64,000 bases of DNA from Novosphingobium olei (GTDB lineage Bacteria; Pseudomonadota; Alphaproteobacteria; Sphingomonadales; Sphingomonadaceae), in assembly GCF_012927405.1 (NCBI RefSeq), contig NZ_JABBGM010000002.1, positions 682,001 through 746,000 of the forward strand, in the 5' to 3' direction. The notes under the pieces are model-generated. The model was not told the origin of the DNA, searched no databases, and saw nothing but the letters and a program-made list of their open reading frames with translations. Shown in pieces: positions 18,049 to 26,410 of this stretch (positions within the stretch are counted from its first letter, which is position 1; each line of letters opens with the position of its first letter). The position numbers were made by a program, and so were the translations under genes.

Positions 18049-18519
18049 ATGACCTTTCCCTATCATCGCAGTGTGGCGCCGATGGTCTGGGCGCTGTTTG
18101 GTCTGGCGGTGCTCGAAATGCTCGCCGTTCACCTGTTCGTTTCGCTCAAGTGGCCGTCGCTCGCCTGGCCGCTCACGATCCTGACCTTCCTGTCGCTCGT
18201 CTGGCTGGTCGGCTGGATCCGCTCGTTCGCGCGGTTGCCGCATCGGCTGGATGGCGATGTTCTGGTCCTGCACATGGGCTCGCTGCGCAAGGTCGAACTG
18301 CGGCTGGACCAGATTGCCGGCATCCAGCGAGATTGGCCCGCGGGCACGCTCGGCGCACCAGATGTGCGCAAGCTGGTGCCCGTGGCCTATCCCAACCGCA
18401 TCATCGAAGTCGCGGAAGGGGCACTCGCCGGCAAGCGCCGTCGCATCGCCATACGGCTGGACGATGCGTCACCCTTCGATGCCGCCATGACGCAACACGG
18501 AATTGCCGTTTCGGGCTGA
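18049..18519 (+). CDS. Hypothetical protein, two membrane helices plus PH-like domain
   Basis: The 156-residue protein starts at ATG 18049. Two hydrophobic helices (about 12-32 and 38-57) precede a soluble C-terminal part. Its pattern, DGDVLVLHMGSLRKVELRLDQI..., resembles the bacterial PH-like domains seen after two-helix membrane anchors. The family is not firmly recognised. It is in line with, but separated by hairpins from, fbaB, and convergent with the next lipoprotein gene. Confidence 0.6.
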   Translation: MTFPYHRSVAPMVWALFGLAVLEMLAVHLFVSLKWPSLAWPLTILTFLSLVWLVGWIRSFARLPHRLDGDVLVLHMGSLRKVELRLDQIAGIQRDWPAGTLGAPDVRKLVPVAYPNRIIEVAEGALAGKRRRIAIRLDDASPFDAAMTQHGIAVSG

Positions 18520-18531
18520 TGCGCGGCTGCG

Positions 18532-18909
18532 TCAGCGGCCCGTCCAGCTGAAGTGAAAGCGATAGTCCTGCGGCCGGATCTGGGTGTCGGTGCGGGTTGG
18601 CGGTTCGACCGTATCGAGCATGACGCTGCCAGACGTCAGCAGCGCCGGTTCGCCCAGCACCAGCTTGCGCTCCTGCTTGCGGCCGTCTTCGGTGATCACG
18701 GCAGAAACGACCACGCGGCCCGCCCAGATGCAGCGCGCGTTCATCGGGCAGCGGCTGTCCTCGACTACGTCCACCGGCCGGACGGTGACGGGCCCGGCGC
18801 GGGTCGCTTCGCTCAGCCGTGCAAATCCGTCAGTCCGGATATCGGCTGGAATCGTAGCGCAGGCGGCAAGCGGTGCGAAGGCGATCAGGGGGAGCAGCAG
18901 CTTCTTCAT
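18532..18909 (-). CDS. Putative lipoprotein of unknown function
   Basis: The 125-residue protein starts at ATG 18909 with KK, a hydrophobic core and the lipobox LAAC (Cys about 17), so it is probably an outer-membrane lipoprotein. The mature part holds two further Cys in DSRCPMNARCIWAG, a pattern found in small secreted proteins of sphingomonads, and a beta-rich tail ending HFSWTGR. No function is known. It is divergent from thiE. Confidence 0.7.
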   Translation of the reverse strand: MKKLLLPLIAFAPLAACATIPADIRTDGFARLSEATRAGPVTVRPVDVVEDSRCPMNARCIWAGRVVVSAVITEDGRKQERKLVLGEPALLTSGSVMLDTVEPPTRTDTQIRPQDYRFHFSWTGR

Positions 18910-18992
18910 GCGGCCATAATCGGCGCTGGGGCTGAACGGTTCCGGAACGCCCGATTGCGCGCGGCTGGCGGGAAGGGTAGGGCGCTCGTCCC

Positions 18993-19640
18993 ATGGCTCA
19001 CCCTTCATGTTCGATCTACCTGATCTCGCCGCTCGATGTCTCCGGCACGTTTGCCGACCGGTTGGCCCGCGCGCTCGATGCCTCGGACCCGGCCGCGCCG
19101 ATTGCCGCGTTTCAGTTCCGGGTAAAGAATGTCGATGAACACCAGGCCGCGCGGCTTGCCGAGCCGCTCCAGAGGATTTGCGCCGATCGCGAAGTGGCAT
19201 TCATCGTCAACGATTCGGTGGCGCTCGCCAAGCGCCTGGGTGCAGACGGCGTGCATCTTGGTCAGGAGGACGGCACCGTGGCCGAAGCGCGCCAGCGGCT
19301 GGGACGCGATGCCCAGATCGGCGTCACCTGTCACGACAGCCGCCATCTTGCCATGGAAGCGGGCGAGGCCGGAGCCGACTACGTCGCCTTCGGCGCCTTC
19401 TTCCCCAGCAGCACCAAGGAAACCAAGCACCGCCCAGAGCCCGAATTGCTCACTTGGTGGTCGACGCTGTTCGAACTGCCCTGCGTCGCCATCGGGGGGA
19501 TCACTGCAGACAATTGCGCAGGGCTGGTGCAGGCCGGTGCCGACTTTCTCGCGGTAAGCCAGGCCATCTGGGGAGCCGACGAAGCCCTGGGTGTCCGCCG
19601 CCTTGCCGACGCGATCCTTGCTGCCGCGCGAGAGGGTTGA
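18993..19640 (+). CDS. thiE: Thiamine-phosphate synthase ThiE
   Basis: The 215-residue TIM barrel couples the pyrimidine and thiazole phosphates to thiamine phosphate. The family motifs are visible: FQFRVKN, IVNDSVALAKRLGADGVHLGQED, GVTCHDSRH, DYVAFGAFFPSSTK and AIGGI. The protein stands alone, without other thi genes. Thiamine diphosphate is the cofactor of the transketolase and E1 enzymes encoded nearby, but no THI-box riboswitch is seen before it. Confidence 0.92.
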   Translation: MAHPSCSIYLISPLDVSGTFADRLARALDASDPAAPIAAFQFRVKNVDEHQAARLAEPLQRICADREVAFIVNDSVALAKRLGADGVHLGQEDGTVAEARQRLGRDAQIGVTCHDSRHLAMEAGEAGADYVAFGAFFPSSTKETKHRPEPELLTWWSTLFELPCVAIGGITADNCAGLVQAGADFLAVSQAIWGADEALGVRRLADAILAAAREG

Positions 19641-19658
19641 GGAACCCATTGAACGCCA

Positions 19659-19690
19659 AGGTGTTTCCCGGGAAATATAACACCGGGAAC
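19659..19690 (+). promoter_or_regulatory. Inverted repeat ending 4 nt before the L,D-transpeptidase start
   Basis: GTGTT-T-CCCGG (19659-19669) pairs with CCGGGAACAC (19681-19690), a 10-bp stem with one bulged T and an AT-rich loop. It could terminate thiE or occlude the next start codon, which has no other obvious ribosome-binding site. Confidence 0.5.
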
Positions 19691-19694
19691 ACTG

Positions 19695-20822
19695 ATGCGT
19701 CGCTTTCTGCTGACTACCTGCCTCGCGCTTTCGCTGGCGGCTTGCAATTCGAACAGTTCGGGAATTGGCACGGGGGCGACCGATACCGGCGCCGCTTCCG
19801 AGCCGGCGCAGGAACAGCAGGGCATCACCGCCGATTCGATGGCCTCGCACGATCCGGGCCCAGGCCAGGCGCCCGATCCTGCCGCCGCCGACGATCAGCC
19901 GCGCCCGATCATGAAGGTGCAGGTCGTGCTCGAACGCCTCGGCTTTGCGCCTGGCGTGATCGATGGACAGATGGGCCTGTCTACCCACAATGCGCTGCGC
20001 GGCCTGCAACAGGCGAACGACCTGCCGCAATCGGGCGAGCTTGACGACCAGACGCAGACCCTGCTGTCGCGCTGGTCGCAGATCGCCGCCACGCGCGTGG
20101 TCACCATCCCCGCCGATTTCGCCGCGGGTCCCTTCGCCCCCCTGCCCAAGGACCCGGTCGAACAGGCCAAGCTTCCCTCCCTCGGCTACGCCTCTCTCGA
20201 TGAAAAGCTTGCCGAACGCTTCCATACCACGCCCGAAGTGCTCCACGCGCTCAACCCTGCGCCACAGGGATCGCCGCCGGTCGCCTTCGCCGCCGGCCAG
20301 AAGATCCGCGTGCCCAATGTGGGCAACGATGCGATCTCCGCCGTTGGCAAGCAGGATGAAGACTGGCTGCGCACGCTTGCCTCGCTGGGCGTCGGCACCG
20401 ACCAGCCCCCGCTCGACCGAATCGTCGTCAGCCGCAGCAAGGGCACCTTGAGCGGATACGACACCGCCGGAAAGCTGGTCGCGCTGTTCACCGTCACGAC
20501 CGGGTCGAGCCACGATCCCCTGCCGCTGGGCGCCTGGAAGATCTACGGCATCGATCACAATCCCAAGTTCCACTATAACCCGGACCTGTTCTGGGATGTG
20601 TCGGACAAGAAGCCCAAGGTCCTACTCCCGCCAGGCCCCAATGGCCCGGTGGGCGTGGTCTGGATCGATCTGTCCAAGGAACACTACGGCATCCACGGCA
20701 CGCCCGAACCGCAGACGATCGGCCGTAGCCAGAGCCACGGCTGCGTGCGCCTGACCAACTGGGACGTCGCGCGCCTTGCCCAGATGGTCTCGACCAAGAC
20801 CAAGGTGGAATTCGTTGTCTGA
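19695..20822 (+). CDS. L,D-transpeptidase (YkuD) lipoprotein with peptidoglycan-binding domain
   Basis: The 375-residue protein has a signal peptide with lipobox LAAC (Cys about 17). A low-complexity linker, a PG_binding_1 domain (about 75-130) and a C-terminal YkuD domain follow. The catalytic motif is HG(x)...SHGCVRL, with Cys350. L,D-transpeptidases make 3-3 cross-links or attach proteins to peptidoglycan in the periplasm. The M23 endopeptidase gene follows 18 bp later, so the two form a cell-wall remodelling pair. Confidence 0.93.
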   Translation: MRRFLLTTCLALSLAACNSNSSGIGTGATDTGAASEPAQEQQGITADSMASHDPGPGQAPDPAAADDQPRPIMKVQVVLERLGFAPGVIDGQMGLSTHNALRGLQQANDLPQSGELDDQTQTLLSRWSQIAATRVVTIPADFAAGPFAPLPKDPVEQAKLPSLGYASLDEKLAERFHTTPEVLHALNPAPQGSPPVAFAAGQKIRVPNVGNDAISAVGKQDEDWLRTLASLGVGTDQPPLDRIVVSRSKGTLSGYDTAGKLVALFTVTTGSSHDPLPLGAWKIYGIDHNPKFHYNPDLFWDVSDKKPKVLLPPGPNGPVGVVWIDLSKEHYGIHGTPEPQTIGRSQSHGCVRLTNWDVARLAQMVSTKTKVEFVV

Positions 20823-20840
20823 CGCGGTGAAGTCGGGGGC

Positions 20841-21488
20841 GTGATCGCGATGGAGCGGTGGCAGGACAAGCTGCGCCTGATCGCCACCACCGCCGCGATC
20901 ACCTCGGCGGTCTGGCTCGTTGCCGGCGCCCTCTGGCTGAACGGTGGCGCGCGTTCGTCGGTCATGCCGCAGGCGCTCGTTGGCGCACCAGGTCCGGCCG
21001 CCGCCGTGCCGCAACCTGCTGCGTCCCCGCTTGCGCCACTTCCGGCGATGTCCGGGTCGCTCGTCCTGCCGGTCCAGGGCGTCCGCCCCGCCGACCTGAC
21101 GGACACCTACACGCAGGCGCGGGCCGGCGGCGCGCGGATCCACGATGCGATCGACATCATGGCCCCTTCCGGCACGCCCGTGCTCGCGGCGATGGCGGGC
21201 CGGGTCGACAAGTTGTTCCTGTCGAACGAGGGCGGCAACACGATCTATATCCGCAGCCCCGATGGCCGGACGATGGCCTACTACGCGCATCTGTCCGCCT
21301 ACGCCCCGGACCTCGCCGAAGGGCAGGCGGTGCGCGCGGGGCAGGTGATCGGCGCGGTCGGCGCCACCGGCAATGCCGATCCGGGCGCCCCGCATCTCCA
21401 TTTTGCGCTGCTGCGCACCACGCCCGAAGCACGCTGGGATCAAGGCGAGCCGATCAATCCCTTTCCGCTGCTGCGCGCGCTTCCCTGA
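20841..21488 (+). CDS. M23 family metallopeptidase (LytM-like), membrane anchored
   Basis: The 215-residue protein has one N-terminal membrane segment (about 15-35), an Ala/Pro linker and a C-terminal M23 domain. Zinc ligands are visible as HDAID (HxxxD) and HLHFAL (HxH). It should cut peptide cross-links in the periplasm or act as an amidase activator. The start is either GTG 20841 or ATG 20850; neither has a strong ribosome-binding site. It is probably co-transcribed with the L,D-transpeptidase. Confidence 0.9.
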   Translation: MIAMERWQDKLRLIATTAAITSAVWLVAGALWLNGGARSSVMPQALVGAPGPAAAVPQPAASPLAPLPAMSGSLVLPVQGVRPADLTDTYTQARAGGARIHDAIDIMAPSGTPVLAAMAGRVDKLFLSNEGGNTIYIRSPDGRTMAYYAHLSAYAPDLAEGQAVRAGQVIGAVGATGNADPGAPHLHFALLRTTPEARWDQGEPINPFPLLRALP

Positions 21489-21498
21489 TCCGCCTGCA

Positions 21499-21515
21499 CG
21501 TGCCACTACGGCACG
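21499..21515 (+). repeat. Small hairpin between M23 and OPT genes
   Basis: CGTGCC (21499-21504) pairs perfectly with GGCACG (21510-21515) around ACTAC. It lies just before the GAGGAG ribosome-binding site of the OPT gene. Confidence 0.45.
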
Positions 21516-21530
21516 GTTGAGGAGAACCGC

Positions 21531-23483
21531 ATGGCGCAAGAGCAACCGATCCGTGAACTGACCCTGCGCGCCGTGGTGCTTGGCGCGCTGCTGACGATGG
21601 TGTTCACCGGTGCCAACGTCTACCTCGGCCTGCGGATCGGGCTGACTTTCGCGACGTCGATCCCTGCCGCCGTCATCTCGATGGCGCTGCTGCGGCTGCT
21701 TCCCGGATCGACGATTCAGGAAAACAACATCGTCCAGACCATCGCCAGCTCGGCCGGCACGCTGTCCGCGATCGTGTTCGTGCTGCCCGGCCTCGTCATG
21801 GTCGGCTGGTGGAGCGGCTTTCCCTACTGGCAGTCGGTCGCCGTCATTGCCATCGGTGGCGCGCTGGGCGTGATGTATTCGGTGCCGCTGCGACGTGCGC
21901 TGGTGACCGGATCGGACCTTCCCTATCCCGAAGGCGTTGCCGCCGCCGAAGTGCTCAAGGTCGGTGCAGGCGTCGGCGGGGTAGAGGAAAACCGCAAGGG
22001 CCTTGCCGCGGTCGGACGCGGTGCTTTCCTCGGCCTGTTCTACCCGCTGCTCGCCAAGATGAAGCTGGTGGCCGAAGAAGCCTCCTTCACTATTCCCGTG
22101 GGGTCTGGTGGCACGTCGGTGGCGGGCGGGCTCTCGCTCGCGCTCGTCGCCGTGGGCCATCTCGTCGGCCTTGCCGTCGGCATCGCGATGCTGGTCGGCA
22201 TCGTCATCAGTTTCGGCGTGCTGCTGCCACTATACACCGCAGGCGGCCCGCCTGCAGGCACCGAGCTTGCCGATTTCATCGGCACCGTGTTCCGCCAGAA
22301 GATCCGCTTCATCGGCGCCGGCACCATCGGCATCGCCGCGATCTGGACGCTGCTGCGCGTGATCGGGCCGATCGTGCGCGGCATCGCCGCCGCCATCGCC
22401 GCCAACCGCGCGCGGGCAGGGCAGGGCATGGAAGGTCTGGAGCTCACCGAGCGCGATCTGCCGATCGGTGTTGTCGGCGGCACCATCCTCGCGCTGATGA
22501 TCCCCATCGCACTGCTGCTCGCCGATTTCGCCGCAGGTGGCCGGGTCGCCAGCAAGCTCGGCCTCGGCATCGGCGCGGCGGTGATCTATGTGCTGATCGC
22601 CGGCATCGTCATCGCGTCGGTCTGCGGCTACATGGCTGGCCTGATCGGCGCGTCGAACAGCCCGATCTCGGGCGTCGGCATTCTTGCCGCGCTCGGCATC
22701 TCGCTGGTGCTGCTGGCAATCTTCGGACGCGGCGGCTCGCCAGCCGATATGCGGGCGCTGGTGGCCTTCGCCCTGTTCGTCACCGCAATCGTGTTCGGCG
22801 TGGCGACGATCTCCAACGACAACCTGCAGGATCTCAAGACCGGCCAGCTCGTCGGCGCAACGCCGTGGCGCCAGCAGGTCGCGCTCATCCTCGGCGTCGG
22901 CTTCGGCGCGCTGGTGATCCCGCCGATCCTCGATCTGCTCAACGCGACGTTCGGGTTCGAGGGGATGCCCGGCGCTGGCAAGAACGCGCTTTCCGCGCCG
23001 CAGGCCGCGCTGATCTCCGCCATCGCGCAGGGCGTGCTCGGCGGCAATCTCGACTGGGGCCTCGTCGGCATCGGCGCAGCCATCGGCGTCGCGGTCGTCG
23101 CTGGCGATGAAGTGCTGCGCAAGACGGGCAAGGGCGCGCTGCCACCGCTCGCCGTCGGCATGGGCATGTACCTGCCGATGCAGGTCACCGCGCTGGTCGT
23201 CGTCGGCGCTGTGCTCGGGCACGTCTACAACCGCTGGGCAGCCCGGCAGGCCGATCCCGAGCTTGCCGAACGCATGGGGGTGCTCGCCGCCACCGGGCTG
23301 ATCGTGGGCGACGGCCTGTTCAACATCGCCTACGCCGCGCTGGTCGCTGCCAGCAACAATGCCGACGTGATGGCGGTCGCGGGCGAAACCGGTGTCGCCG
23401 TGCCGATGGGGATCATCGTGTTCGGCACGATCATCGCCTTCGCTTATGCTACGATGCAGCGCGATTCCGTCAGGCGGGCGTGA
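21531..23483 (+). CDS. OPT family oligopeptide transporter
   Basis: The 650-residue integral membrane protein has many hydrophobic segments. N-terminal family motifs are TLRAVVLGALLTMVFTGANVYLGL and SDLPYPEGVAAAEVLK; NSPISGVGI follows mid-protein. OPT proteins import oligopeptides or, in some branches, metal chelates in symport with protons; the substrate is not evident. The start has a good GAGGAG site eight bases upstream. It is convergent with a secreted hypothetical across a shared hairpin. Confidence 0.92.
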   Translation: MAQEQPIRELTLRAVVLGALLTMVFTGANVYLGLRIGLTFATSIPAAVISMALLRLLPGSTIQENNIVQTIASSAGTLSAIVFVLPGLVMVGWWSGFPYWQSVAVIAIGGALGVMYSVPLRRALVTGSDLPYPEGVAAAEVLKVGAGVGGVEENRKGLAAVGRGAFLGLFYPLLAKMKLVAEEASFTIPVGSGGTSVAGGLSLALVAVGHLVGLAVGIAMLVGIVISFGVLLPLYTAGGPPAGTELADFIGTVFRQKIRFIGAGTIGIAAIWTLLRVIGPIVRGIAAAIAANRARAGQGMEGLELTERDLPIGVVGGTILALMIPIALLLADFAAGGRVASKLGLGIGAAVIYVLIAGIVIASVCGYMAGLIGASNSPISGVGILAALGISLVLLAIFGRGGSPADMRALVAFALFVTAIVFGVATISNDNLQDLKTGQLVGATPWRQQVALILGVGFGALVIPPILDLLNATFGFEGMPGAGKNALSAPQAALISAIAQGVLGGNLDWGLVGIGAAIGVAVVAGDEVLRKTGKGALPPLAVGMGMYLPMQVTALVVVGAVLGHVYNRWAARQADPELAERMGVLAATGLIVGDGLFNIAYAALVAASNNADVMAVAGETGVAVPMGIIVFGTIIAFAYATMQRDSVRRA

Positions 23484-23500
23484 TCCCGCCCGGCGGGATC
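23482..23500. terminator. Bidirectional hairpin between convergent OPT and hypothetical genes
   Basis: GATCCCGC (23482-23489) pairs perfectly with GCGGGATC (23493-23500) with a 3-nt loop. It overlaps both stop codons. There is no T-run. Confidence 0.6.
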
Positions 23501-23921
23501 AGTTCTTGGTCGGCAGCGGCGGGTTCGTCTCGGCCATGTCGACATAGGCCGAAGGCGTGCCCGACTTGACGCAGCGCATCCCGGTTTCCTTGCCATCGCT
23601 GCCAAGCGGATGGACGGTCGCGGCGCTTTCCAACGCATAGGCCCGTCCCTCGAACGGACCGGACGTCATTACCAGGCGGTCTGCCAGCAGCAGGTACGTG
23701 CCCGTCTCGCCGTTGCGCAGCGAATAGCTCGAATCCTGCACCGCCCAGAAATCGTCTGCTTCCAGGCGCACCGGCGGCTTGGTCGCATCGCCGGGCTGCT
23801 CGCACAGCCAGTGGCCGATGGCCAGGGTGTGCAGTTTTCCGCCAGGGACGGCGTGGGCCGGAACGGCGGAACCGGCGCTCGCCAGCAGGCACGCGGCGAT
23901 CAGGGCAAGGCGCGACTTCAT
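23499..23921 (-). CDS. Secreted hypothetical protein
   Basis: The 140-residue protein starts at ATG 23921 with a clear Sec signal (KSRLALIAACLLASAGSAVPAHA, cleavage near 24). The mature part has two Cys (LCEQPGD and MRCVKSG) that could form a disulfide, and beta-rich segments. I do not recognise the family. It is the only real gene in a much longer open frame that continues antisense over efp and suhB. It is divergent from efp. Confidence 0.7.
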   Translation of the reverse strand: MKSRLALIAACLLASAGSAVPAHAVPGGKLHTLAIGHWLCEQPGDATKPPVRLEADDFWAVQDSSYSLRNGETGTYLLLADRLVMTSGPFEGRAYALESAATVHPLGSDGKETGMRCVKSGTPSAYVDMAETNPPLPTKN

Positions 23922-24017
23922 CACGCCAGTCGCGCTAGCACGACGGCTGCGCTTGAAGCAATCGGCGCTTGGCGCTAAGGGCCGCGCTTCCCCATCTCTG
24001 GCAGGGCTCTTTCCATC

Positions 24018-24581
24018 ATGAAGATCAGCGGCGTGGACATCCGTCCGGGCAATATCCTGGAATACGAAAAGGGCATCTGGAAGGTTGCCAAGACCCAGCA
24101 TACCCAGCCCGGCAAGGGCGGCGCGTTCATGCAGGTCGAAATGAAGAACCTGATCGATGGCCGCAAGACCAACGTCCGCTTCCGCAGTGCCGATACCGTG
24201 GAACGCGTACGCCTCGATACCAAGGACTTCCAGTTCCTTTATGCCGAAGGCGAAGACCTGGTGTTCATGGACGTCGAAACCTACGACCAGATCACCCTGC
24301 CCAAGGACCTGCTCGGCGGCGCCGAAGCGTTCCTGCAGGATGGCATGACTGCCGTGCTCGAAATGTACGACGATCGCCCGATCTCGGTGCAGCTGCCCGA
24401 ACAGGTCGAAGCCACCATCGTCGAAGCCGACGCCGTGGTGAAGGGCCAGACCGCTTCGTCCAGCTACAAGCCCGCGATCCTCGACAATGGCGTGCGCGTC
24501 ATGGTTCCGCCGCATATCGAAAGCGGCACGCGCATCGTGGTTGACGTGTACGAGCGTACCTACGTCGGCAAGGCGGGCTGA
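24018..24581 (+). CDS. efp: Translation elongation factor P
   Basis: The 187-residue three-domain protein relieves ribosome stalling at polyproline. The KOW-like N-terminal domain carries PGKGGAF with Lys33, the position modified by beta-lysylation in the EpmA branch. OB domains follow, ending with the signature [18 protein letters not shown]. No epmA or epmB is in the window. suhB follows after six bases, so the two are co-transcribed. Confidence 0.95.
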   Translation: MKISGVDIRPGNILEYEKGIWKVAKTQHTQPGKGGAFMQVEMKNLIDGRKTNVRFRSADTVERVRLDTKDFQFLYAEGEDLVFMDVETYDQITLPKDLLGGAEAFLQDGMTAVLEMYDDRPISVQLPEQVEATIVEADAVVKGQTASSSYKPAILDNGVRVMVPPHIESGTRIVVDVYERTYVGKAG

Positions 24582-24587
24582 TCCATC

Positions 24588-25409
24588 ATGGCGATGTCCG
24601 GTCTGATGCGCGTGATGGAGAAGGCTGCCCGCAAGGCCGGGCAGCGTCTCCGTCGCGATTTCGGCGAAGTCGAACACCTCCAGGTCAGCCGCAAGGGGCC
24701 GTCCGACTTCGTTTCGAAGGCGGATCAGGCTGCCGAACGCACGATCTGGGACGAACTGCGCGCGGCGCGCCCCGAATGGGGCTTCCTGATGGAAGAGGCG
24801 GGCGAACTGCCCGGTGATCCCACCAAGCCGCGTTTCATCGTCGATCCGCTCGATGGCACCACCAATTTCCTTCACGGCATCCCGCACTTCGCGATCTCGA
24901 TCGCGGTGCAGGAACCCAAGCTCGATGGTTCGGGCTGGGGCGAAGTCACCGCCGGGATCGTCTACCAGCCGGTCACCGACGAAAGCTTCTGGGCGGAAAA
25001 GAGCCGTGGCGCCTGGCTCCAGGACCGCCGCCTGCGCGTTTCGGCGCGTCGCAACCTCGATGAAGCCGTGATCGGCACCGGCATTCCCTTCGCCAATCGT
25101 GGCGACATGGGCGAATGGACGCGGATCTATCACGAACTCGGCCCGCGTGTTGCGGGCATCCGTCGGTTCGGCGCGGCCTCGCTCGATCTTGCGTGGGTTG
25201 CCGCCGGTCGTTTCGACGGGTTCTGGGAATCGGCGCTGCAGCCTTATGACACCGCCGCCGGCTGTCTGCTGGTGCGCGAAGCGGGCGGTTTCGTGTCCGA
25301 CTTCCGCGGCCGTTCGCTGCCGATCTGCGATGAAACCGTGCTCGCGGGCAACGATGCGCTGCACTCGCGCCTGCACAAGCTGCTTGCCGGCGCGCTCAAG
25401 GCCGGTTGA
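24588..25409 (+). CDS. suhB: Inositol-1-monophosphatase family protein (SuhB-like)
   Basis: The 273-residue protein has the metal-binding motif DPLDGTTNFLHG (about 86-97) and the C-terminal ESALQPYDTAAGCLLVREAGG. These are diagnostic of the Mg-dependent, lithium-sensitive phosphatase family. SuhB also acts in rRNA antitermination in E. coli; whether it does here is unknown. The efp-suhB pair is common in sphingomonads. Confidence 0.92.
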   Translation: MAMSGLMRVMEKAARKAGQRLRRDFGEVEHLQVSRKGPSDFVSKADQAAERTIWDELRAARPEWGFLMEEAGELPGDPTKPRFIVDPLDGTTNFLHGIPHFAISIAVQEPKLDGSGWGEVTAGIVYQPVTDESFWAEKSRGAWLQDRRLRVSARRNLDEAVIGTGIPFANRGDMGEWTRIYHELGPRVAGIRRFGAASLDLAWVAAGRFDGFWESALQPYDTAAGCLLVREAGGFVSDFRGRSLPICDETVLAGNDALHSRLHKLLAGALKAG

Positions 25410-25417
25410 ACCTTTGC

Positions 25418-25442
25418 GCGGGCGCGGCTAAGCCGCGTCCGC
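25418..25442 (+). terminator. GC-rich hairpin between suhB and tRNA-Leu
   Basis: GCGGGCGCGGC (25418-25428) pairs with GCCGCGTCCGC (25432-25442) around TAA, an 11-bp stem with one G-T pair. It ends three bases before the tRNA. No T-run follows, so it may instead be a processing or attenuation structure. Confidence 0.5.
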
Positions 25443-25445
25443 AGT

Positions 25446-25529
25446 GCCCCTGTGGTGGAATGGTAGACGCGACCGACTCAAAATCGGTTGGAGAGATCCG
25501 TGCCAGTTCGAGTCTGGCCAGGGGCACCA
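25446..25529 (+). tRNA. tRNA-Leu(CAA)
   Basis: An 84-nt class II tRNA with a long variable arm and encoded CCA. The acceptor is GCCCCTG/CAGGGGC, and the anticodon loop CTCAAAA gives anticodon CAA, reading UUG. Confidence 0.95.
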
Positions 25530-25784
25530 CCTTTCAAAGACAATTTGTCCCTTGCTCGCCGCAGCCGTGCGGGCAAGTTGACACGTCTCTTGCATATGCA
25601 AGCATGGCCGCTGCTTTCCTACAGCGCCGTGGCGGCGTAAAAGCCCCGCTTCGCTCTTTTAAAACTCTGATAATGCGTGGTTTTTGATCGAACGCGTTGA
25701 ATCCGGGCCTTGTCCGCAGTTTGCCCTTTGTAGTCTGTCAACTTTGTCAACTTGGGGCCTCGCCGGGGGATGAAAATGGGCCCT
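25530..25784. other. Intergenic stretch after tRNA-Leu, no gene found
   Basis: This 255-bp stretch is clearly more AT-rich than its surroundings. It contains a perfect 14-bp palindrome CTTGCATATGCAAG at 25589-25602 and a direct repeat of GTCAACTT near 25737-25752. A TTGACA at 25578 has no well-spaced -10. No reading frame has a ribosome-binding site. No duplicated tRNA 3' end marks an integration site. Confidence 0.5.
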
Positions 25785-26297
25785 TCAATCGGCCCCGTCC
25801 GAACCCGAACGCAGCGCCGATGCCGATCGCAGCGTGCGCAGTTCCATGGCCGAGGGGCGGTAGGGCCCGGCCTCCTCCCGCCGCTTCTTTTCCGCCTGCA
25901 ACTGCTTGAGCGCCTCCTCCCGCTGTGCCGCCGTCATCGTCGCGGCCTGCCGGGGGTCGAGCTCGATCTGGATCTGGTTGGGGGCGGGGGCATAGGGGGA
26001 AACGCTGGTGTCGGTCCCGTCGATCGGATCGGGCCCCACATCCATATCGCTCGGCGGCGGCGGGTTCGATCGGGCATCGACCAGCGTACCGTTGCCGGTC
26101 TTCACCTCGGGATGGGGCGGTGCCTTGTCCGTCGGCTTGCCCGGTGCGGGCGCCGCTGCCTCGGCCGGTGGGGCCGCAGGCGCGTCGCTTTTGCCGTTGG
26201 TGAACATCGCGATAGCGATCGACAGCACCAGGGTGATCGCCGCGAAGTGGCGATACATCTTCGGGTCGATCCCGAGCATGGGTGCGGGTGAAGCCAT
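25785..26297 (-). CDS. Hypothetical protein with one membrane helix and Pro/Ala-rich linker
   Basis: The 170-residue protein has a single N-terminal membrane helix (about 17-33: HFAAITLVLSIAIAMF). It then has a long Pro/Ala-rich linker (about 38-110) and a charged helical C-terminus (TAAQREEALKQLQAEKKRREE). This looks like an anchored periplasmic protein. The family is not recognised. It is divergent from radA across 113 bp. Confidence 0.7.
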   Translation of the reverse strand: MASPAPMLGIDPKMYRHFAAITLVLSIAIAMFTNGKSDAPAAPPAEAAAPAPGKPTDKAPPHPEVKTGNGTLVDARSNPPPPSDMDVGPDPIDGTDTSVSPYAPAPNQIQIELDPRQAATMTAAQREEALKQLQAEKKRREEAGPYRPSAMELRTLRSASALRSGSDGAD

Positions 26298-26410
26298 CGC
26301 CGCTCGTCATGAATGCAAAGCGTTAACAGGCCGTTTGCCACGCCTTGCGGACTGTCGATATGGCGCCAAAGGTTGCTTGTGTTCGCCCTATGTTCGCGTT
26401 AGTCGGAGCC

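Noticed and set aside
18993..19000. THI-box riboswitch before thiE
   Set aside because: The upstream gap is only about 80 bp and lacks the conserved CTGAGA element.
23922..25376. Upstream extension of the secreted hypothetical across efp and suhB
   Set aside because: Only the last 140 codons have a signal peptide and gene-like composition; the rest is antisense to efp and suhB.
25605..25687. 27-codon ORF after tRNA-Leu
   Set aside because: There is no ribosome-binding site, it is too short, and it has no recognisable feature.
25446..25784. tRNA-Leu as an integration (att) site
   Set aside because: No integrase gene and no second copy of the tRNA 3' end are found in the window.
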